Shown piece by piece: positions 58,317 to 64,000 of a stretch of 64,000 bases of DNA. Under the pieces are notes generated by a model. That model did no database searches and had not been told where the DNA came from. It worked only from the letters and a program-made list of their open reading frames with translations. The stretch covers positions 124,001 to 188,000 of the forward strand of contig JRUP01000006.1 in assembly GCA_000773965.1 (NCBI GenBank). The letters run 5' to 3'. Origin of the DNA: Enterobacter cancerogenus (lineage in GTDB: Bacteria; Pseudomonadota; Gammaproteobacteria; Enterobacterales; Enterobacteriaceae). Every line of letters begins with the position of its first letter. Position 1 is the stretch's first letter. A program made the translations under genes and the position numbers.

Positions 58317-58763
58317 TTATGTTCCCCGTAGCTTCATATGCAATAAAGGGTATGGCATGCCCTGACCGTCAACTTCAGAACGACCAACAGTTTCAAAACC
58401 GTGTTTTTTGTAAAAGGTAATAGCCAGAAGATTCTGTTCGTTTACGTCAAGTTCATCAGCACCTTGCTCGTGGGTAGCTTGTAGCAAAAGTAGTTTCCCG
58501 ATGCCCTTACCGCGTTGATCTGCATCCACAAAGAGCATTTCAATACGATTTTTGCTTACCCCAGTAAAGCCCACGATCGAATGGTCATAGCTTCGACGAG
58601 CTAGCGTAATAGTCAGGCCAGGAAGATACGTATGCAGTATCAGGGGGCGTAGTGCCTGAATATCCTGCTCCTCTAAAAAATCATGTGTGGCACGTATAGA
58701 TGATTCCCAAACCTTCAGTAAGCTCGGGTAATCAATTGGGGTACCCACTTCCATATTTATCAT
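58317..58763 (-). CDS. GNAT acetyltransferase, YjaB-like
   Basis: About 148 residues from the ATG at 58763; ATGs at 58799 and inside are alternatives, none with a strong ribosome site. The order of motifs follows E. coli YjaB: LLKVWESSIRATHDFLEEQDIQ, GFTGVSKNRIEMLFVDADQRGKGIGKLLL (acetyl-CoA binding QRGKGIG), LDVNEQNLLAITFYKKHGFETVGRSEVDGQGMPYPLLHM. It should acetylate a small amine or peptide. It converges on the autotransporter gene, and short repeated GTCCGYTGTGAGCG motifs lie on both sides. Substrate unknown. Confidence 0.88.
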   Translation of the reverse strand: MINMEVGTPIDYPSLLKVWESSIRATHDFLEEQDIQALRPLILHTYLPGLTITLARRSYDHSIVGFTGVSKNRIEMLFVDADQRGKGIGKLLLLQATHEQGADELDVNEQNLLAITFYKKHGFETVGRSEVDGQGMPYPLLHMKLRGT

Positions 58764-59215
58764 GATCTTATAATCCACAAATTGACTTCGTATAGCCATG
58801 ATAGCTGTGTGGTGTTATTTGTCACCATGTGGCGTAAATTTGTCCTCTATTGGCACATAGCAGACATCCACAACAGCCAATGTCCGCTGTGAGCGAACAT
58901 CGGAAGTTCATACCGTTCTGCTAATAAAGGTTTAATGGACTACCCCCTTTCCGTATACATCGCGCTGCTAAAATCAGTCTCCAGGGCATCTTCACTATAG
59001 GTAAGCTCTTTTAACGGCGGCCTACTAATCCTCATTTATTCCGTTTTGCGACCTTATCCAGCACCTGAAACTATCAGTCGAAAAAGATGTTAATGATGGT
59101 TTTTTTGATGTAAAAAACCATTATGACTATGTTGATTTTATGTTTTTTAGGTTTATCATGACCTCGTTTTTTGATTATCACATCAATTGATGTCTTTTTT
59201 TAATCAGGGGTCATA
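58764..59215. other. intergenic region upstream of the dehydrogenase operon
   Basis: About 450 bases without a gene. It contains GTCCGCTGTGAGCGAAC at 58882-58898 (second copy of the 58281 motif) and a hairpin ATGGTTTTTT/AAAAAACCAT at 59096-59121. The last 100 bases are very AT-rich and probably carry the dehydrogenase promoter. Confidence 0.55.
59096..59121. promoter_or_regulatory. AT-rich hairpin upstream of the dehydrogenase operon
   Basis: Ten-base perfect stem ATGGTTTTTT with AAAAAACCAT, loop TGATGT, about 95 bases before the first gene. It could be a terminator for upstream transcripts or an operator; not resolvable. Confidence 0.35.
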
Positions 59216-59785
59216 GTGAACAACCTTCCTTCACTGCCGACAGTAGCTCAACTCAGGCCGGTTGGCACGGGTGCTGCGGTGTTAACGCGTCGTAATTTTC
59301 TGGTTTATTCGGGAGCGGGTCTTGTCTCGCTTAGCCTGCTGCCAGTGACATCGGCTTTTGCTAATCGCACTGACATCACTCCAAATGATGCGCAGGGATT
59401 CAACGCGCTTTGCCAGTTACTGACAGATAAGTCGCTTGATGTGCCACTTACCACTCGCGCTCTGTCTGCGCTAACCGCCGTCGATAGAGCCTTTGCTGAA
59501 AAAACCATGATGCTTTCCTCTTTTATCAAAAAAGGAAACCACACCAGCATTGAAGCATTGAAAGCCGCACCTGATTTTCAGGGAGAAATTCGTCAGACGG
59601 CGCTTTCAATCATTTCCAGCCTGTATCTGGGTTACGCGGGTACACCACGGCCCGATCACGCTGAAGACAACACGCAATTCGTGACGTATACCGGGGCGCT
59701 GATGTACCGCCTGACATACAAATACACTCCCATCCCGTCCTACTCACGCTGGAGCACGGGGTACTGGACTTCAGTTCCTAAATAA
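59216..59785 (+). CDS. FAD-dependent dehydrogenase small (gamma) subunit
   Basis: 189 residues from the GTG at 59216, with AGGGG about seven bases upstream. A Tat signal (TRRNFLVYSGAGLVSLSLL, with the twin Arg at about 25-26) suggests export of the folded complex. The rest matches the small subunit of gluconate 2-dehydrogenase and related sugar/polyol dehydrogenases (ITPNDAQGFNALCQLLTDKSLDVPLTTRAL, late TYTGALMYRLTYKYTPIPSYSRWSTGYW). It carries no cofactor but is needed to export and stabilise the flavin subunit, which lacks its own signal. First gene of a three-gene operon. Substrate could be gluconate, 2-ketogluconate, sorbitol or another sugar. Confidence 0.87.
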   Translation: MNNLPSLPTVAQLRPVGTGAAVLTRRNFLVYSGAGLVSLSLLPVTSAFANRTDITPNDAQGFNALCQLLTDKSLDVPLTTRALSALTAVDRAFAEKTMMLSSFIKKGNHTSIEALKAAPDFQGEIRQTALSIISSLYLGYAGTPRPDHAEDNTQFVTYTGALMYRLTYKYTPIPSYSRWSTGYWTSVPK

Positions 59786-59821
59786 CTAATTCCAATAATA
59801 TTTTTTTCAGGGTATGTAATT

Positions 59822-61408
59822 GTGGCAAAACAATTTGATGCAGATGTGATTGTCGTCGGATCGGGGGCAGTGGGCAGTAATATAGCCAATGAACTCGCCA
59901 AACAGGGTAAGTCAGTCATTATGCTTGAGGCGGGTCCGAAGGTGGAGCGCTGGAAGCTGATTGAAAACTTCAGAAATTCTCCACGTAAATTCGATTTCAA
60001 CGAGCCTTTTCCAAATAACCCGTGGGCACAGACGTCCTACGCGAAAAATTACATCGAGAATACTGGCACGTTTAATATGCTGCCTGGCATGCTCAAGCTG
60101 GTAGGCGGTACGACCTGGCACTGGGGCGGCGCAACGTGGCGCTACCTGCCTAACGATATGAAGCTTAAAACCCTTTACGGTGTAGGGCGAGACTGGCCGC
60201 TTGAGTACAGTGAGCTTGAACCTTACTACCATCGGGCTGAGGTAGAGCTGGGTGTTTCCGGTAGTGATACCGAAGATCAGAGCGGACAGGGTGGCAACGC
60301 CTTTCCGCCTCGCTCTGCGCCCTATCCGGTAGATCCCGAGCCGCCGCTTTACCTGACAACGCACTTCAAATCCAAGCTGGAGAAGAAGGGCTACCGCTTC
60401 GTTCATGAACCTAATATCCGTACGCACGTACCCTATGATGGCCGTCCGGCTTGCCAGGGCAACAATAACTGTGCGCCCGTTTGCCCGATCGGCGCGCTCT
60501 ATAACGGCAGTATTCATGCTGAAAAATCCGTGCGCAACGGAGTCAAGCTGATAACTGAAGCCGTGGCTTACAAAATTGAAAAAGGCGCCGATCGTAAAAT
60601 CGCTGCCATTCATTATAAAACCCCTCAGGGAGACGACGTTCGCCTTCAAGCCAAATACTTCGTCATTGCCGCGCATTCATTCGAAACAGCCAAGTTGCTG
60701 TTGCTTTCCGATGTGGCTAATTCATCCGATCAGGTGGGGCGCAATCTGATGGACCATACCGGCATCAATATGCACTTCCTCACAGACGAGCCCGTCTGGA
60801 TGGGGCGCGGTCCTGTGCAGCAGACCGGTATTTTTAACTGGCGCGATGGCGCGTTCCGCTCTGAGCACTCAGCTATTAAACACACCATTACCAACCTTAA
60901 TCCTCAACTGATGCTGACGCAGCGCTTCCTGTCACAGGGCATGATGGGTAAAGAACTGGATGACAATATTCGCCATTACAGCGAGCGTTGGGCTGAGGTC
61001 TCCACCTTCTTTGAGGCGTTGCCAGATCCCAATAATCGCGTGATGCCGAGCCCTACGCACAAAGATGCTCTGGGTATTCCCACACTGAAAGTTCACTACG
61101 ACGTGGATAACTACATTCGCCGTGGAGCTGAAGCCGCGAAAGAACAATACAAAAACATTGTGCGTGATATGGATGGAACCTACATCGAAACAACTGATTT
61201 CGTGAACCACGACCATCTGATGGGCACCATGATCATGGGGGATAATCCTGCAGATTCCGTGGTGGATAAAGACTGCCGCACCCATGACCATCCAAATCTG
61301 TTTATTGCCTCTGTAGGGGTTATTCCGGCGGCCGGGGTTGTAAACCCCACACTGACTGCTATTGCGCTGGCTATTCGTTCAGCCGACATCATCGCGCGGG
61401 AGATCTGA
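59822..61408 (+). CDS. GMC-family FAD/Fe-S dehydrogenase large subunit
   Basis: 528 residues from a GTG. The FAD motif VIVVGSGAVGSNIANELAKQGKSVIMLEAG is at residues 9-38. The Cys set CQGNNNCAPVCPIGAL matches the 3Fe-4S-binding sequence of FAD-dependent glucose/fructose-type dehydrogenases. The GMC C-terminal active-site region appears as FVNHDHLMGTMIMGDNP with a late GVVNPTLTAIALAIR. It oxidises a sugar or sugar acid in the periplasm and hands electrons through the Fe-S centre to the cytochrome subunit encoded next. It is exported with the Tat-signalled small subunit. The precise substrate cannot be told from sequence. Confidence 0.92.
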   Translation: MAKQFDADVIVVGSGAVGSNIANELAKQGKSVIMLEAGPKVERWKLIENFRNSPRKFDFNEPFPNNPWAQTSYAKNYIENTGTFNMLPGMLKLVGGTTWHWGGATWRYLPNDMKLKTLYGVGRDWPLEYSELEPYYHRAEVELGVSGSDTEDQSGQGGNAFPPRSAPYPVDPEPPLYLTTHFKSKLEKKGYRFVHEPNIRTHVPYDGRPACQGNNNCAPVCPIGALYNGSIHAEKSVRNGVKLITEAVAYKIEKGADRKIAAIHYKTPQGDDVRLQAKYFVIAAHSFETAKLLLLSDVANSSDQVGRNLMDHTGINMHFLTDEPVWMGRGPVQQTGIFNWRDGAFRSEHSAIKHTITNLNPQLMLTQRFLSQGMMGKELDDNIRHYSERWAEVSTFFEALPDPNNRVMPSPTHKDALGIPTLKVHYDVDNYIRRGAEAAKEQYKNIVRDMDGTYIETTDFVNHDHLMGTMIMGDNPADSVVDKDCRTHDHPNLFIASVGVIPAAGVVNPTLTAIALAIRSADIIAREI

Positions 61409-61409
61409 T

Positions 61410-62870
61410 ATGAAACAGTCAAGATTTCTGAAGCCGGTGTTTAGCGGCATTGTCTTTATGACAACGGCCTTTATAGCGCACTCAGCTATCGCAGCCGAAA
61501 GCGAGAATGAACTCATCAAACGTGGAGAATATTTTTCACGTGCGGGGGACTGTATCGCCTGCCATACGGCAGAACATGGCGGCAAACCATACGCTGGTGG
61601 TTACGAGTTTCCTATGCCCATGGGCAAAATCATATCAAGCAACATAACACCGTCTAAAACCTTCGGTATTGGCAACTACAGTGAGGCAGACTTCAGACGG
61701 GCTGTGCGCGAAGGAGTGGCCCCTGATGGTACGCGGCTCTATCCGGCGATGCCTTATACGGAGTACAGCAAAATCACCGACGAGGACATGCATGCGCTGT
61801 ACGTGTATTTCATGAAGGGAGTGATGCCAGTAGAGGAGCGCCCTGCTGAAGAAACCGTGCTGAAATTCCCGTTCAATCTGCCTGGAGTAATGAGAGTCTG
61901 GAACGTGCTTTTCCTGGACACTAAAACCTTCCAACCAGATCCTGCCGCATCTGCAGAAGTGAATCGCGGACATTACTTAGTGGACGGGCTTGCACACTGC
62001 ACAAGCTGCCATACACCTCGTAATGATATGATGGCAGTCGATAACAGTAAGTACCTGCAAGGCGCAACGGTTGGCGGATGGTATGCGCCTAACCTGACTT
62101 CTGACCCGGTTTCGGGCATTGGAAGCTGGAGTAACGAGGAGCTGGTGCAGTATCTGAGAACCGGCCATGTCGAAGGTAAAGCACAGGCAGGCGGGGGGAT
62201 GGCTGAAGCCGTTCAGAACAGTTTTCAGCACCTGAATGACGCGGACCTGAAGGCGATTGCCAGCTATCTTAAAACGGTAAAACCGGTACGCGATGCGAAC
62301 CAGCGTTCCCCATCCTTCGCAGTTGATAAAGCTAAAGATGAGAGCCGGGACACGTATGAGTTTCCCATTGAGGATAACGCTTCGCCTCCACGACACGATA
62401 ACCTTTCGAACGTCAGCGGACCTTCGCTTTATAATTCAGCCTGCGCAGCATGCCATGGTATGAACGGTAAGGGTACGCCTGACCAGGTTATTCCTTCGCT
62501 GACAAACAATACGGCGGTCGGAGCAGAGCTGGCAAATAACGTTGTTATGGCAATCAGCCAGGGTATTCATCGTGAGAGCCTGGGAAAGGTCGCCTCTATG
62601 CCAGCCTTCAGCGCTCAGGCTGAAAGGATTACCTCAGCGCTTTCGCCCGCTCAGATTGCCTCTGTCACAAACTATGTGATGGCGCAATATGGAAAAGGTG
62701 ATCCTCAACTCACCGCGCAGGACGTGTTGGAGATACAGCAGGGGGGCGGTTCTTCCTTCCTCATCCGCAATGCAGCGTTGCTGGCATGGTGTGGAATCGG
62801 CGGAGGCCTGGTCGCCCTGCTCATCGTTTTAATTTTTGTTGTTGAATCCCGCCGTAAAAAACGCGCATAG
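61410..62870 (+). CDS. triheme membrane-bound cytochrome c subunit
   Basis: 486 residues from the ATG at 61410, one base after the stop of the flavin gene. A signal peptide (GIVFMTTAFIAHSAIAA) leads into three cytochrome c domains with heme sites CIACH (Cys48, Cys51, His52), CTSCH (Cys197-His201) and CAACH (Cys345-His349). A C-terminal helix (LLAWCGIGGGLVALLIVLIFVVE) and positive tail anchor it in the inner membrane. It takes electrons from the FAD/Fe-S subunit and reduces ubiquinone, as in gluconate, 2-ketogluconate and sorbitol dehydrogenases. A large hairpin follows the stop. Confidence 0.94.
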   Translation: MKQSRFLKPVFSGIVFMTTAFIAHSAIAAESENELIKRGEYFSRAGDCIACHTAEHGGKPYAGGYEFPMPMGKIISSNITPSKTFGIGNYSEADFRRAVREGVAPDGTRLYPAMPYTEYSKITDEDMHALYVYFMKGVMPVEERPAEETVLKFPFNLPGVMRVWNVLFLDTKTFQPDPAASAEVNRGHYLVDGLAHCTSCHTPRNDMMAVDNSKYLQGATVGGWYAPNLTSDPVSGIGSWSNEELVQYLRTGHVEGKAQAGGGMAEAVQNSFQHLNDADLKAIASYLKTVKPVRDANQRSPSFAVDKAKDESRDTYEFPIEDNASPPRHDNLSNVSGPSLYNSACAACHGMNGKGTPDQVIPSLTNNTAVGAELANNVVMAISQGIHRESLGKVASMPAFSAQAERITSALSPAQIASVTNYVMAQYGKGDPQLTAQDVLEIQQGGGSSFLIRNAALLAWCGIGGGLVALLIVLIFVVESRRKKRA

Positions 62871-62877
62871 CGTTTTC

Positions 62878-62906
62878 ATGGACATCAGCGTCCTGCTGAT
62901 GTCCAT
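62878..62906 (+). terminator. hairpin after dehydrogenase operon
   Basis: Twelve-base-pair perfect stem ATGGACATCAGC with GCTGATGTCCAT and a five-base loop, starting seven bases after the stop. The following CATTCT is not a good T-tract, but the stem is very stable. Confidence 0.7.
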
Positions 62907-62991
62907 CATTCTGAGTGGCTGATTACATCGCGAGACATCAGCGGTTAATTTTTTTTGCCGTTTGCACTATTATGGCTTCCTTTTGTACCTC

Positions 62992-64000
62992 ATGGATACC
63001 CAAATGGTCGATTCTTACGCGCGGAAAAAACTCACTATTCAAGATATTGCACGAATTTCAGGTTTAAGTACGGCCACGGTTGATCGTGTCATGAATAACC
63101 GTCCGGGGGTCAAAGAGAGCACACGCATACGCGTGGAAAATGCGCTGCGGCAGGGGGGGACTGAACTACAACCACAGGTTACCCGCAAGATTGCCTTTGT
63201 TATTGATGCCGGCAGCAGCTTTATTGAAATCATCCGCACGTCACTTGAGCGTGTTAAGGCCAATTTTCCGCACATCAGCTTTTCTTTCGACAGCGTTCTG
63301 AACTGTGAACGTGATCAGCAGGCTTTCTGTCAGACCCTAACATCTCGCATTGCTGACTCCGACGGCGTCGTCATTGTCTCGCGTGAAGATATGCTGATTA
63401 ACAGTGAAGTTCGCGAGGCCACCAGCAGAGGATACCCGATCGTTTGTCTCACCTCCGATATGCCGCATTCATCTGCGTATATTGGTGTTGACGAAGTTAG
63501 CGTGGGGGCTAACGCGGCGTTGTTCATGGGACGCATGATAAAGCAGAAAAGCGCAAAAGTTGTCTTTGTCGCCAGCTCAACCTACCGCACACAAGAAGAG
63601 CGCGAAATGGGCTTCCGTCGGGTGATGCGCGGCGAGTTTTCTCATCTTACTGTGATTGAAAAAATCAATTCCAACGACGAAGCTGATGGTACTTACAAAA
63701 TCATTCGTGAATTGTTGGCGCAGCACCCGGATGTGGCGGGCATATACAATCTTGCCGGCGGCAATCGGGGAGTTGCACGCGCTTTGCAGGAAGCCGGCAT
63801 GACCGGAAAAACCATTTTCATCGGACATGAACTGACCGAGCACACTCAGAAATTGCTGGAGCAGGGTGGTATGGACATCGTTTTCGCACACGATATGGAT
63901 CGCGAGGTCAGCGGCTGTATTGAAGCAATCGAAAAACTCTGCCGGGGCATTAAAAGTGAACGGACGTATTACCCTTCACTTATCTACACCCGCTACTCCC
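62992..64000 (+). CDS. LacI-family regulator (3' end missing)
   Basis: The frame is open from the ATG at 62992 (or 63004, with GGAT upstream) to the right edge, giving at least 336 residues. The helix-turn-helix is LacI-type: LTIQDIARISGLSTATVDRVMNNRPGVKE. The effector domain resembles periplasmic sugar-binding proteins (RKIAFVIDAGSSFIEIIRTSLERVKANFP, SDGVVIVSREDMLINSEV, PIVCLTSDMPHSSAYIGVDEVSVGANAALFMGRM, GIYNLAGGNRGVARALQEAG). The TATVDRVMN-RPGV form is common among regulators of sugar and polyol uptake. It follows the dehydrogenase operon and may control it or a transporter to the right of the window. Confidence 0.88.
   Translation, partial: MDTQMVDSYARKKLTIQDIARISGLSTATVDRVMNNRPGVKESTRIRVENALRQGGTELQPQVTRKIAFVIDAGSSFIEIIRTSLERVKANFPHISFSFDSVLNCERDQQAFCQTLTSRIADSDGVVIVSREDMLINSEVREATSRGYPIVCLTSDMPHSSAYIGVDEVSVGANAALFMGRMIKQKSAKVVFVASSTYRTQEEREMGFRRVMRGEFSHLTVIEKINSNDEADGTYKIIRELLAQHPDVAGIYNLAGGNRGVARALQEAGMTGKTIFIGHELTEHTQKLLEQGGMDIVFAHDMDREVSGCIEAIEKLCRGIKSERTYYPSLIYTRYS

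Noticed and set aside
1..64000. tRNA or rRNA genes, CRISPR arrays, replication origins
   Set aside because: None was recognised: no cloverleaf with a conserved T-arm, no regularly spaced repeats and no DnaA-box cluster.

Overview
The window looks like chromosome of a plant- or environment-associated Enterobacterales, most like Pantoea or another Erwiniaceae. The basis is a clear E. coli-type PagP, EvgA/RcsB-type regulators, a three-subunit FAD-sugar/gluconate-type dehydrogenase with cytochrome c, and many small catabolic and efflux operons with moderate to high GC. Species cannot be decided from the sequence alone. Both ends cut a gene: a response regulator on the left and a LacI-type regulator on the right.

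Layout. 0-2.5 kb: two LuxR-type regulators, one with a degenerate receiver domain, around the wreck of an autotransporter gene, then a small secreted protein. 2.5-6.4 kb: a TetR regulator divergent from an MFS exporter and an NAD(P)-dependent dehydrogenase, then a LysR regulator. 6.4-17.2 kb: a nitrogen-compound catabolic block with an M20 peptidase and YfcC-type carrier, converging on a three-gene oxidoreductase-HyuA-HyuB operon. The latter is divergent from an IclR regulator and an MHS transporter, and the two intergenic regions share operator-like repeats. 17.5-21.3 kb: orphan ProX, a DHA2 exporter and a GlxA/AraC regulator. 21.3-28.2 kb: a siderophore uptake and cell-surface signalling locus (FecI sigma, FecR, TonB receptor with signalling domain, binding protein, fused permease) with two Fur boxes and no ATPase. 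28.2-36.3 kb: a ParDE toxin-antitoxin pair, PagP overlapping a membrane-anchored hydrolase, and an RND efflux operon that ends in an acyltransferase and is preceded by an unlisted 36-residue membrane peptide. 36.9-40.5 kb: a CtpF-like P-type ATPase and two small hypothetical genes.

40.97-44.5 kb is the most interesting part. A complete TPP riboswitch stands before three tightly coupled genes: a LuxE-type acid ligase, a LuxC-type acyl reductase and a short-chain dehydrogenase, with no luciferase genes. Chemically this set could turn a carboxylic acid into an aldehyde and then an alcohol. The riboswitch ties it to thiamine status, which suggests repair or salvage of an oxidised thiamine moiety; that substrate is inference.

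45.8-51.3 kb is an AT-rich, island-like stretch: GNAT enzyme, SnoaL/DUF4440-like protein, an orphan LptA paralogue, a TupA-like ATP-grasp protein, a secreted zincin-type peptidase, an XRE/DUF2975 pair and the tail of an IS transposase. 52.0-58.0 kb is one giant autotransporter of about 2000 residues. After a YjaB-like acetyltransferase, 59.2-62.9 kb encodes the small subunit, FAD/Fe-S subunit and triheme cytochrome of a periplasmic dehydrogenase, followed by a LacI-type regulator that runs off the right edge.
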